Below are positions 26,001-34,640 of a stretch of 64,000 bases of DNA, one piece after another; position 1 is the first letter of the stretch, and every line of letters starts with the position of its first letter. Made by a program: the position numbers and the translations under genes. The notes under the pieces are model-generated. The model was not told the DNA's origin and did not search any database. It saw nothing but the letters and a program-made list of their open reading frames with translations. The stretch comes from Oxalobacteraceae bacterium (lineage in GTDB: Bacteria; Pseudomonadota; Gammaproteobacteria; Burkholderiales; Burkholderiaceae_D), in NCBI GenBank assembly GCA_027490725.1, contig JAIXXN010000001.1, positions 1 to 64,000 on the forward strand, in the 5' to 3' direction.

Positions 26001-29000
26001 CCAGTGCGGCGACCTGATCGCTGGTCAGTGCGCTCAGCTGCATGCTGCCCAGTGCGCGCGTCTGCGCGGTGCTGAGGGCGATGATCTGGTCGGTACCGAG
26101 GGCAGCGAACTGGTCCGATTGCAGGCGTGCCACAGCGTTCGTGGCCAGCACGGCAAACTGCGCCGTGTCGAGGGCGCGCAGTTGCGCCGTGCTGAGCGCC
26201 GGCAATTGCGCCGACGTCAGGGCGGCCACCTGTGCGGTGCTGAGCAGGGAAAATTGCTCGCTGGTCAGTGCAGCCAGCATCTGCGTGGTCAGGCCGCCAA
26301 TGGCGCTGCTGGACAGGGCGTTCAACTGGTCGCTGGTCAGGGCGGCAAATTGCTGCGAACTCAGGGCGGCCAGCTGGTTGCTGCGCAGCGCCACAAAGTC
26401 GGTCGTGCTGAGCACGGCCAGTTGTTCGGTCAGCAGGCTGCTGATCTGCAGAGTGCTGAGGGCGGCGACCTGCGCCGTGCTGAGGGCCACGATGTGGTCG
26501 CTCGCGAGCGCGGCTATCTGGTCGCTGCCCAGCCCGGGAATCTGGGCGCTGCTCAGGGCCTGCAGCAGGTCGGTGCTCAGGGCGCGGATGTTGGCGCTGC
26601 TGATGGCGGCGATCTGGTGCGAGCGCAGGGTGCGGAAGTCGATGGTTTCCAGCGCGTCCAGCTGGTCGCTGCTGAATGCAGCCACCTGTGCCGTGCCCAG
26701 GCCGCAGATCTGGAAGGTGCTGAAGGCGATCATCTGGTCGCTGGTCAGGGCGCCAAACTGGCTGGCGTTGAGGGCCGCGATCTGGCTGCTCGACAGGGTC
26801 GCGAAGGCGTCGGTGCCGATGGCGGCGATCTGGTCGCTGCTCAGCGCATTCAGCTGGCGCGTCGCCAGATTATCCATCTGTAAGGTGGTCAGGGCGGCGA
26901 TCTGGCTGGTCGTCAGGGCGTTGGCCTGGGCCGAAGTCAGCGCGTCGAGCTGGGCCGTGGTCAGTTGTTGCCACTGGTCTAGCGTCAGCGCGTTCAACTG
27001 GTCGCTGCGTAGCGCCTGGATCTGGCCGGTGCCGAGCGCCTGCAGCGCATCCGTGGTCAGTGCTTGCCACTGGTCGGTGCCGAGTGCGCGCAACTGATTG
27101 CTGGACAGAACCACGATCTGGCGGGTGGCCAGTGCAGCGATCTGGTCGCTGCTGAGCAGCACGAACTGGGCGGTACCCAGTGCACCCACCTGCTGGCTTT
27201 GCAGTGCTGCCAGATCTTCGGTTTCCAGCACGGCCAGCTGGTCGCTGACGAGCACGCTAATCTGGGCGGTGCTGAGCTGGCTGTACTGGCGCGTGCCGAG
27301 AGCGATGATCTGGTCGGTGCCGAGGCTGCGCATTTGCGCCGTGCCGAGCGCACCCAGCTGGGCGCTGGCCAGACTTTGCAGCTGCTCGAGTAGCAGACTG
27401 TTTAACTGGTCGCTGGTCAACACGCTGATCTGGGCACTGCGCAGCACGTTCAGGTCGTCGGTGCTGAGCGCCTGCATCTGGAGCGTGCTCAGGGCTTGCA
27501 GCTGGTCGCTGGTGAGTGCCTGTGCCTGCGCAGTAGCGAGTGCCGCGATGCGCGTGGCGTCGAGTGCCTGCAGTTGCTCGGTGCCGAGCGCGGCGATCTG
27601 GGCAGTTTTCAGGGCGGCCAGATCCTCGGTTTCGATCACGCTCAGTTGCAGCGTGCCGAGCGCGGCGATCTGGGCGGTGCGCAATTGCGCAAACTGGCGC
27701 GTCGTCAGTGCAATGATCTGGTCACTATTCAGGGCCAGCATCTGCGCCGTACCGAAGGCGTTCAGCTGGGCCGTGGTCAGGCTCTGTACCTGTTCATCGC
27801 GCAGGGCGCCGATCTGGTCGCTGCCGAGCAGCGCGATCTGGGCCGGCTTCAGGGCGGCGACTTCATCGCTGCTCAAGGCCTGCACCTGATCGCTGCCGAG
27901 CGCGCCGAGTTGCGCACTACTCAGATTGCTGACCAGCAGCGTGCTCAGGCTCGGAATCTGGTCCAGAGTCAGCTGACTGATCTGCAAGGTGCTGAGTGCG
28001 TTGAACTGGGCGGTTTTCAAGGCCACCAGATCTTCCGTTTCCAGTGCGCGCAACTGGTCGCTGCTGAGTGCGGCGATGCCCTGAGTGCTCAGGCCGCCCA
28101 TCTGGCGGGTGCTGAGGGCAACGATCTGGTCGGTACTGAGGGCGGCGATCTGGTCGGTCGTCAGGCCACCGATCTGGGCCGGCGTGAGGGCGCGCAGCTG
28201 GTCGGTGTTCAGATTGCTCAGCATGCCGAGTGCCGTCAGTTGCGCCGCGCTGAGCACGGCGAAGTCGGCAGTGGCCAGCGCGCCCACCTGATCCGAGGAG
28301 AAGGCGGCCAGCTGGGCGGTCGTCATGGCTCCCACTTGAGTGCTGGTGAGCACGCTCACCTGGTCGGTACTGAGCAGTGCAACCTGGGCGCTGCGCAGGG
28401 CGGCAATCTGGGTCAGTTTCAGGGCGACGATTTCATCGTTATTCAGTGCTGCGAGCTGGTCAGCATTCAGACTGGCGATCTGGGCTGTGACTAGAGCACC
28501 GATCTGCAGCGTGGTCAGGGTGTTGATCTGGGCCGTCAGCAGGCCTTGTAACTGGCTGGTGCTGAGCGAGGCCAGCTGGGCTGGCGTCATGGCGCGCAGC
28601 AGGTCGGTACCCAGCGCATCGAGCTGGTCGGTGTTCAGGTATTGCAGCTGGGCGCTACGTAGCGCGGCCAGATCCTGGGTTTCCAGTGCGGTAACCTGAC
28701 GGGTGGTGAGTGCCACCATGTGCTGACTACTCAGGCCGCTTATCTGAGTCACGCTGAGACCGGCAATCTGGTCGCTATTGAGTAGGACGAACTGGTCGGT
28801 GCTGAAGGCTGCCAGCTGCTGGGTTTTCAGGCTGGCCAGATCGGCCGTCTCCAGCGCGGCGAGCTGGTCGGAGGTCATGGCGCGCAGTTGTGCCGTCGTC
28901 AGATTGCTGGCCTGCAGGGTGCTGAGGGCGACGATCTGCTGGCTGCTCAGTGACTGGAACTGGGCGCTGCCCAGTGCTGCCAGCTGGCTGATGCTGAGTG

Positions 29001-32000
29001 CGCGCAACTGGTCAGTACCGAGCGCAGCGAGCTGGTCGCTGGACAGGGTAGCAATCAGGGCCGTGCGCAGGGCGGCGATATCGGCGCTGGAGAATACCTG
29101 CAACTGGTCGGTGCCGAGCGCAGCAAACTGGCGCGTACTCAGGCTGGCCACTTGCGTGCTGCTCAGGGCGGCTGCCTGGGCGGTGCTCAGGCTGGCGAAG
29201 ATGTCACTGCCAAGTACCGCCAGCTGGGCGGTTTTCAGTGCGGCAAAATCCTGGCTTTCCAGTGCATTGATCTGGTCGCTAACCAGGGCGGCTACTTGCT
29301 GGCTGGCCAAACTACTGACCTGCAAAGTGCTCAGCGCGATCAACTGGTCGCTATTCAGGGCAGCGATCTGGGCGGTTTTGATGGCGACCAGCTGGGCCGG
29401 TTTCAGCAGGGCCAGCATACGGGTGCCGAGCGCCAGTAACTGGGTGCTGTCGAGCACGGCGATCTGTGCGCTCAGCAGGGTACTGACCTGGGCCGTTGTC
29501 AGGGCTGCCAGCTGGCTAGTGGCCAGATTCTGTAGCTGATTGCTGTCGAGCGAGCTGGTCTGAGCGCTACTCAGGGCTTGTACTTGCGTGCTGTTCAGGG
29601 CGTTCAGCTGGTCGCTACGCAGGCGCGCGATCTGGGCGGTTTTCAGGGCCGCCAGATCACGGGTTTCCAGCACAGCGATCTGATCGCTGCCCAGTGCCTG
29701 CAGCTGGCGCGTGCTCATGCTGGCGAATTGTGCGGTGGTGAGGGCGATGATCTGGGCACTGTTCAGCAGACTGATCTGTTCTGTGCCGAGGGCGCTCAGT
29801 TGCAGCGTTTTCAGGGCCGCCAGATCGTCCGTTTCCAGCGCCGCCAGCTGGTCGCTGCTGAGCGCGGCCAGTTGTTGCGTGTTCAGGCTGCTAGCCTGGG
29901 CCGTGCTCAGCGCGGCAATCTGGTCGCTGCCCAGCAGCGTGGTCTGGCGCGTGGACAGTGCGCTGATCTGCGCCGTTTTCAGGTTCTGTAACTGGCTAGT
30001 GCTGAGTGCGACGATGGCGTCGGAACCGAAGGCCAGCAGTTGCTGGGTCTTCAGGGCTTGCAGATCCAGCGTGCTGAGCGCCAGTACCTGATCGGTCGAC
30101 AGCCAGGACAGTTGCTGGGTGCCCAGACCGTTGGCCTGCGCGGTGCTCAGGGCCCGGATCTGTTCGGTGGTGACGGCGCCCAGCTGGTTCGAGCTGAGTA
30201 CGTTGAGCTGGCTGGTTTTCAGCGCTGCCCAGTTGGCGCTACCGAGCACGGCGATCTGTTCGGTTAGCAGAGCGGTGATCTGGTTGCTGGTCAGGACCGA
30301 CACTTGCTGGGTACTCAGGGCGCCCAGCTGGGCCGAATTCAGTACCTGAATCTGGCTGGAGTTGAGCTGGACGATTTGCGCCGTTTTGAGTGCGGCAATC
30401 TGGCCCAGAGTCAGGGTGGCCACGGCCTTGGTGCCCAGACCGATGAGCTGGCTGGTTTGCAGCGCCATCAAGTCCTTGGTTTCCATTGCGTTCAGCTGGT
30501 CGGTGCTGAGCGCGTTCAACTGGTTGGGTGTCAGTGCGCTGGCTTGCGCCGTGCTCAGTGCCACGATCAGGTCGGTGGACAGGGCGGCCACTTGCAGCGA
30601 GGTGAGGGCAGCGATCTGGATAGTTTTGAGGGCCGCGAAGTCGTGCGTTTCCAGTGCATTCAGCTGATCGGTCGACAGGACGGCCAGATCGCGGGTGCTG
30701 AGCATGCCTGCCTGCGCCGTGCTGAGGGCGACGATCTGGTCGGTGGTGAAGGCGCTGGCCTGGGCCGTGGTGAAATTGCCCAGCTGGACACTATTCAATG
30801 CGGCAAACTGGCTGGTGGCCAGTGCCGCCACGGCGTTGCTGCTGAGCGCGGCTGCCTGTTGCGAACGCAGCACGCTCAGACTGGACGTGCTCAGAGCCTG
30901 TATCTGGTCGGTGCTGAAGCTGGCCAGTTGCGCGGTGGTCAGCGCGGCAGCCTGCTGGCTCCGCAGCGCAGCGATCTGGTCGGTACCAAGGGCACTCCAT
31001 TGCTGGGTATTCAGGGCGGTTAGCTGCAGCGTTTTCAGGATGGCCAGATCCGCGGTGGATAGCGCCGCCACCTGGGTGCTGGTCAGATTGGCCATTTGCA
31101 GGGTGGTGAGGGCAAACGCCTGCGCCGTGCTGAGCAGACCAATCTGGTCAGTGGAGAGGGCGCGCAACTGGCTGGTCGCGAGCGCTGCGACCTGGGCCGT
31201 GGTGAGGGCGCGCAGCTGGTCGGTGCCGAGCTGCAGCAGGTTGTTGCTGCTCAGGCCGATCAACTGCTGGGTGCGCAGGGCTGCCAGCGCCTGCGTGCTC
31301 AGGGCATTCAGCTGATCGCTCGACAGGGCACTCAGTTGCAGCGAGGTGAACGCGTAGGCCTGCGCCGTTTTCAATACGCCCAACTGGTCGGTAAGCAGAG
31401 CGCTCACTTGCTGGCTGCCCAGTGCGCCGATCTGCACGGTGCGCAGCGCCGCCAGATTAGCGGTCGCGAGCGTACTCAGTTGCAGGGTCGACAGGGCGGC
31501 GATTTGCTGGGTGCCCATGGCGCTCACTTGCGCCGTGGCCAGTACGCCGATCTGGTCGCTGTCGAGGGCGCTAAGCTGGAGCGTTTTCAGGGCGGCAAAC
31601 TGTTGCGACGTCAGGGCACTGATCTGCCCGGTGCCCAGCGCGGCAATACCATTGCTGGTCAGGGCTGCTACCTGTACGGTGCGCAGTGCGGCGATATCCT
31701 GGGTACTCAGTGCGCTCAATAAACTGGTGCTCAGACCGGCCAGCTGGGTGGTGGCCAGCGCGGCGGCCTGTGCCGTGCTGAGGCTGCCGATCTGGTCGCT
31801 GCCGAGCGCGTTCATCTGGGCGCTGCCGAAGCCGGTGATCTGGCTGGTTTTCAGGGCCGCCAGATCGCGCGTTTCCAGCGCGGCCATCTGGTCACTGCTC
31901 AAGGTGGCCAGCTGGGCGGTGAGCAGTACGCTGGTCTGCAGCGTGCTCAGGGCGACGATCTGATCGGTACTGAGGGCGCGCAACTGGGCGCTGCGCAGGG

Positions 32001-32985
32001 CAATGATCTGGGCAGTGGTGAGAGCGGCGATCTGGTCGGTGGAGAGGCTGGCCGTGGCGGCGCTGCCTAGCGCATTCAGCTGTTGGCTCCTGAGGGCAGC
32101 GAAGTCGCGGGTTTCCATGGCACCCAGCTGATCGCTCGACAGCAGGCTTAGTTGCAGGGTGGTCAGGGCCGCGCTTTGCGCCGTGCTCAGGGCGACGATC
32201 TGGTCAGTGCTGAGATTGCTCAGCTGACGGGTGCTCAGGGCGGCAATCTGGGCGGTGCGTAAGCTGGCAAAACCGCGTGTGCCGAAGGCGGCCAGCTGGT
32301 CGGTCGCGAGTGCGGCGATCTGGGCGGTGGTGAGTGCACTGCTCTGGGCCGTACCCAGCATCGTCAGCTGGTCGGTCGACAGGGCGCTCAGTACTGTGGC
32401 GCTGAGGGAGGCCAGCTGGGCGGTGCCCAGGGCTGCGACGTCTTCCGTATCGAAGGCGGCCAGCTGATTGCTGGTCAGGGCGACCAGCTGGCGGGTTTGC
32501 AGCGCCGCGCACTGGTCGCTGCCGAAGGCGGCGATCTGGCTGGTGCTGAGGGCACGCAACTGGGCGGTGCCGAAACCGGCCATCTGGCGGGTCTGCAAAG
32601 CGGCGAAATCATCGGTGCCGAGCAAGCTCATCTGGGTATTGCTGAAGCCGGCCAGCTGGGCCGAACCGAGTGCGGCAAATTGCGCGGTGGTCAGACCATT
32701 CACCAGCTGGTTGGTGGTCAGGTACTGCAACTGACTGGTGCTGAGTGCGGCAATCTGGCGCGTGCTCAGGCCATAAGCCAGTTGATCGGTGCTGAGCGCC
32801 TGCAGATTTTTGGTCGATAAAGCCCGTACCTGGCTGGTGCCGAGATAGCCCAGTTGCTCCGTGCGCCATGCAGTCATCTGCAAAGTAGTCAGCAACAGGA
32901 TATCGGCCGGGGTCAGCGCGGCGATCTGTGCGGTGGGCAGGTTGGCAATCTGGTCGGTGGTGAGACCGGGTACGAGTGATGGCAT
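23044..32985 (-). CDS. Giant octapeptide-repeat protein 3 (3313 residues), type I secretion substrate candidate
   Basis: The largest gene here. About 380 octads (for example STDQIAAL, TTAQLASF) run from the N-terminus, MPSLVPGLTTDQ, to about base 23836. The shared calcium-loop module follows (DLDGNGVQT, DRNGDGLINDGSELF, DSNGDGQISSSDRIF, DGNSDGISQRSEL) and then a tail ending NNDNWFSVPTR, unlike the tails of the other two giant proteins. The ATG at 32985 has AAGGAG 10 nt upstream. No Sec signal is present; few Cys residues occur. Units are less similar to one another than in giant gene 2 and no exact long DNA repeat was seen, but marker octads such as ETRDLAAL-KT recur in alternating blocks of 10 and 7. 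It lies on the opposite strand from the exporter and directly upstream of the glycosylation operon. Export by the same ABC system is inferred. Confidence 0.9.
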   Translation of the reverse strand: MPSLVPGLTTDQIANLPTAQIAALTPADILLLTTLQMTAWRTEQLGYLGTSQVRALSTKNLQALSTDQLAYGLSTRQIAALSTSQLQYLTTNQLVNGLTTAQFAALGSAQLAGFSNTQMSLLGTDDFAALQTRQMAGFGTAQLRALSTSQIAAFGSDQCAALQTRQLVALTSNQLAAFDTEDVAALGTAQLASLSATVLSALSTDQLTMLGTAQSSALTTAQIAALATDQLAAFGTRGFASLRTAQIAALSTRQLSNLSTDQIVALSTAQSAALTTLQLSLLSSDQLGAMETRDFAALRSQQLNALGSAATASLSTDQIAALTTAQIIALRSAQLRALSTDQIVALSTLQTSVLLTAQLATLSSDQMAALETRDLAALKTSQITGFGSAQMNALGSDQIGSLSTAQAAALATTQLAGLSTSLLSALSTQDIAALRTVQVAALTSNGIAALGTGQISALTSQQFAALKTLQLSALDSDQIGVLATAQVSAMGTQQIAALSTLQLSTLATANLAALRTVQIGALGSQQVSALLTDQLGVLKTAQAYAFTSLQLSALSSDQLNALSTQALAALRTQQLIGLSSNNLLQLGTDQLRALTTAQVAALATSQLRALSTDQIGLLSTAQAFALTTLQMANLTSTQVAALSTADLAILKTLQLTALNTQQWSALGTDQIAALRSQQAAALTTAQLASFSTDQIQALSTSSLSVLRSQQAAALSSNAVAALATSQFAALNSVQLGNFTTAQASAFTTDQIVALSTAQAGMLSTRDLAVLSTDQLNALETHDFAALKTIQIAALTSLQVAALSTDLIVALSTAQASALTPNQLNALSTDQLNAMETKDLMALQTSQLIGLGTKAVATLTLGQIAALKTAQIVQLNSSQIQVLNSAQLGALSTQQVSVLTSNQITALLTEQIAVLGSANWAALKTSQLNVLSSNQLGAVTTEQIRALSTAQANGLGTQQLSWLSTDQVLALSTLDLQALKTQQLLAFGSDAIVALSTSQLQNLKTAQISALSTRQTTLLGSDQIAALSTAQASSLNTQQLAALSSDQLAALETDDLAALKTLQLSALGTEQISLLNSAQIIALTTAQFASMSTRQLQALGSDQIAVLETRDLAALKTAQIARLRSDQLNALNSTQVQALSSAQTSSLDSNQLQNLATSQLAALTTAQVSTLLSAQIAVLDSTQLLALGTRMLALLKPAQLVAIKTAQIAALNSDQLIALSTLQVSSLASQQVAALVSDQINALESQDFAALKTAQLAVLGSDIFASLSTAQAAALSSTQVASLSTRQFAALGTDQLQVFSSADIAALRTALIATLSSDQLAALGTDQLRALSISQLAALGSAQFQSLSSQQIVALSTLQASNLTTAQLRAMTSDQLAALETADLASLKTQQLAAFSTDQFVLLNSDQIAGLSVTQISGLSSQHMVALTTRQVTALETQDLAALRSAQLQYLNTDQLDALGTDLLRAMTPAQLASLSTSQLQGLLTAQINTLTTLQIGALVTAQIASLNADQLAALNNDEIVALKLTQIAALRSAQVALLSTDQVSVLTSTQVGAMTTAQLAAFSSDQVGALATADFAVLSAAQLTALGMLSNLNTDQLRALTPAQIGGLTTDQIAALSTDQIVALSTRQMGGLSTQGIAALSSDQLRALETEDLVALKTAQFNALSTLQISQLTLDQIPSLSTLLVSNLSSAQLGALGSDQVQALSSDEVAALKPAQIALLGSDQIGALRDEQVQSLTTAQLNAFGTAQMLALNSDQIIALTTRQFAQLRTAQIAALGTLQLSVIETEDLAALKTAQIAALGTEQLQALDATRIAALATAQAQALTSDQLQALSTLQMQALSTDDLNVLRSAQISVLTSDQLNSLLLEQLQSLASAQLGALGTAQMRSLGTDQIIALGTRQYSQLSTAQISVLVSDQLAVLETEDLAALQSQQVGALGTAQFVLLSSDQIAALATRQIVVLSSNQLRALGTDQWQALTTDALQALGTGQIQALRSDQLNALTLDQWQQLTTAQLDALTSAQANALTTSQIAALTTLQMDNLATRQLNALSSDQIAAIGTDAFATLSSSQIAALNASQFGALTSDQMIAFSTFQICGLGTAQVAAFSSDQLDALETIDFRTLRSHQIAAISSANIRALSTDLLQALSSAQIPGLGSDQIAALASDHIVALSTAQVAALSTLQISSLLTEQLAVLSTTDFVALRSNQLAALSSQQFAALTSDQLNALSSSAIGGLTTQMLAALTSEQFSLLSTAQVAALTSAQLPALSTAQLRALDTAQFAVLATNAVARLQSDQFAALGTDQIIALSTAQTRALGSMQLSALTSDQVAALETLDLQALSSSQLSTLGSDQLQALLTDQFASLATQQLSTLSTSQISFGLKTDQIAALTTAQAATLATRQLAALDTDQITAMETADVAVLSTRQVLALNSDQLGVLGSDQLNALATASLAALSTSQISLGLSTAQLATLDTSHISALGTAQLVYGLSSDAIAALTTEQFAALRTAQTVVLNSSQIRALTSDQILTLSTAQTASLSTQQIAALGSEQLAVLATADLIVLSTRQIGALQAGQFSALGSDQLNALSTVQFAALSTRVLADGLQTEQMAALDTDHLAALSTAQLVLGVSIANLQSLGSDQLRALRTAQIAALSTDQISNLATAQIAALGSDQVPGLSTSQMPTLSAEQLAAFSTLQVAALDTQDLAALTVGQFTGLSTAQTVALTTSQMRGLKTSHIAALDLPQLAVLSTDQIAALSVTQAAALSVTAVVAMSTDQLNALSTANFAALGTLQIANLELSQLSHLNTEQVQALTSAQLGAITSDQLLYLGTGQIQALRTTQIGYLSTTQLATLSNPQVQALTTAQIASLKLSQVPAFTIDQFAVLGTDQLQALGTQQIQAVTTTQLSVLGSEQTSALSVTQLAALKNAQIAALTQDQFDGLSATQLNAWSTTQFGVLSTLQISYLSTTQIAGLSTTLIAGLKNAQLAVFSTSQLAALTGPQVAALKATQVTVLSTEQISAFDVSQVPQLTTASLAALSLTQANAFTLTQVSAMSVSQTMALNAASSNYATPLVLDLDGNGVQTIGISAGVQFDLRAQGQALATGWVERHDGLLALDRNGDGLINDGSELFGSASLLADGSRAADGYAALAAYDSNGDGQISSSDRIFSALQVWVDGNSDGISQRSELHSLQELGIAALDTQARAVRSEQNGNVIGLSASYTGNDGSSHASADVWFRTASSTLTERVSTLGAALHAFDDAASQPASGGALTDLPQQTRSHALTAALQQYQQAQPLGAAYTAPGSAHQELLRNNDNWFSVPTR

Positions 32986-32995
32986 GTTTAATTTT

Positions 32996-33001
32996 CTCCT
33001 T
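32996..33001 (-). promoter_or_regulatory. Ribosome binding site of giant gene 3
   Basis: On the minus strand AAGGAG lies 10 nt before the ATG at 32985 and fixes the start. A weak promoter candidate further upstream (TTCATG, 17-nt spacer, TATATC) was seen but is too poor to annotate. Confidence 0.8.
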
Positions 33002-33193
33002 GCGCAAGGATATAGTAGCCCCGTGCCGTCTCATGAAGAGAGCAGGGTGGGAAATACCGCTTAAATCTTGGCCTGAAAACAAGCACTTAGCGGCACTTGA
33101 CGGTCCTTTGCGGGGGGCTTTGGAGGCTGCCAAAGTGGGCAGGAAGGAAAGACTGTAAGATCTGGTTTTTGCCCCTGACCGGAGGTCCCTCTG

Positions 33194-34012
33194 ATGCTGC
33201 AGACGCCCGACACATTTCGCCCTCTGATCCAAGCCGTGCCGCATAACGATGTTGCAACATTGCTGGTTTATCGAGGTCAGTTGCTATTGCGCAACAATGA
33301 CCATGCCCTGCCCGACGGAAAATTGATTGATAAACTGCAACTTCCACCGCAACGCCTGCATGCGCTGGGCGAGTGGAAGGGGCGTTACTACCAGATGGGC
33401 TGGCTCGATCAGCCCGAAGCGCTAGCGGACGGCTACGCATGGCATGGCTTGCGCAGCCTGTTCGGCGTGATCGATGACGGTCTGGCGGCACTGGCAGCGC
33501 GTGCTGTGCAACTGGCCGAATGGGCCCGCACCCACCAGTTCTGTGGCGTGTGCGCGACGCCCATGCAGCGTCTGGACGGCGAGCGCTGCTACTGCTGTCC
33601 GGCTTGCGACATGCGTGCCTATCCGCGTATTTCACCGGCCATGATGGTGCTGGTGCGCAAGGGCGATGCCGTCCTGCTGGCGCTGCACGCCCTGCCCGGC
33701 GCGACGCGCTATACGGCGCTGGCCGGTTTCCTCGAAGCGGGCGAGTCGATCGAGGAAGCGGTGCACCGCGAGGTCTACGAGGAAGTCGGTTTGCGGGTGC
33801 AGAATCTGCGCTATTTCGGTAGCCAGTCCTGGCCTTTCCCCCACTCGCTGATGATTGCCTACACGGCCGACTACCTGAGTGGCGAGATCCGGATCGACCC
33901 GGGCGAAATCAGCGATGCGCGCTGGTTCGGTCCGGACGATGTGTGGCCGGAAGCCCCCACCACCAAGTCGATCGCGGCGGAATTGCTGCAGGCGCACCGG
34001 CCTCGGCCATAG
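33194..34012 (+). CDS. nudC: NAD(+)/NADH pyrophosphatase (RNA decapping Nudix) NudC
   Basis: A 272-residue Nudix hydrolase that splits NADH to NMNH and AMP and removes NAD caps from RNA in the family. A zinc ribbon has Cys117, Cys120, Cys135 and Cys138 (FCGVC, CPAC). The Nudix box runs from Gly178 to Leu200 (GFLEAGESIEEAVHRE then EVGL) and is followed by the NudC-specific signature SQSWPFPHS at 210-218. GGAGG at 33181-33185 lies 8 nt before the ATG. It is transcribed away from giant gene 3 and sits 59 bp upstream of folE. Confidence 0.95.
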   Translation: MLQTPDTFRPLIQAVPHNDVATLLVYRGQLLLRNNDHALPDGKLIDKLQLPPQRLHALGEWKGRYYQMGWLDQPEALADGYAWHGLRSLFGVIDDGLAALAARAVQLAEWARTHQFCGVCATPMQRLDGERCYCCPACDMRAYPRISPAMMVLVRKGDAVLLALHALPGATRYTALAGFLEAGESIEEAVHREVYEEVGLRVQNLRYFGSQSWPFPHSLMIAYTADYLSGEIRIDPGEISDARWFGPDDVWPEAPTTKSIAAELLQAHRPRP

Positions 34013-34071
34013 GGTCGCCCGACAGGAAACCGGTATACTGTCGCCGATTCGTTAAGTAAAGGTTGTAGAAG

Positions 34072-34638
34072 ATGTCGCACAATACATTTCACGAGGACGA
34101 CTGGCGTCGTCTGCTGGCCAGTTTTGGTGAAGATCCGGACCGTCCCGGCCTGCAGGAAACGCCGGCCCGCGTGAGCAAAGCCTGGCAGCACTGGACCTCC
34201 GGCTACGCCCAGGATCCGGCCGAATTGCTCAAAGTGTTCGAAGATGGCGCCGAGCAGTACAACGAACTGATTGTGGTGCGTAACATTCCGGTCTACAGCC
34301 ATTGCGAACACCATCTGGCGCCGTTTTTCGGTAAAGCCACGCTGGGTTATGTACCGAACGGCAAAATCGTCGGACTTTCCAAACTGACCCGGCTGGTGGA
34401 CTGCTTTGCCAAACGCCTGCAAGTGCAGGAACGCATGACCATGCAGATCGCGAATGCGCTGATGGAAGTGCTGGAACCGAAGGCGGTGGGTGTGGTGGTG
34501 CGTTGCCGTCACCTGTGCATGGAAAGCCGCGGCATCCGTACGCCCGGCGAAGAAACCGTCACCTCGGCGATGCTGGGCGAGTTGCAGCCGAATCTGGCGA
34601 TGCGCACCGAGTTTCTGGCGCTGGCGCGCGAGGGTTAA
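34072..34638 (+). CDS. folE: GTP cyclohydrolase I
   Basis: A 188-residue enzyme that converts GTP to 7,8-dihydroneopterin triphosphate, the first step of folate synthesis. Family residues are clear: RPGLQETPARV near the N-terminus, the zinc/active-site segment YSHCEHHLAPF with its Cys and His residues, and RCRHLCMESRG with the third zinc ligand. The following gene starts 2 bp after its stop codon, so the two are probably translated together. Confidence 0.95.
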   Translation: MSHNTFHEDDWRRLLASFGEDPDRPGLQETPARVSKAWQHWTSGYAQDPAELLKVFEDGAEQYNELIVVRNIPVYSHCEHHLAPFFGKATLGYVPNGKIVGLSKLTRLVDCFAKRLQVQERMTMQIANALMEVLEPKAVGVVVRCRHLCMESRGIRTPGEETVTSAMLGELQPNLAMRTEFLALAREG

Positions 34639-34640
34639 CC

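Noticed and set aside
24337..26883. Plus-strand frame of about 848 codons across giant gene 3
   Set aside because: Same repeat effect in antisense; composition is repeated QRGDLG-like noise and there is no ribosome binding site.
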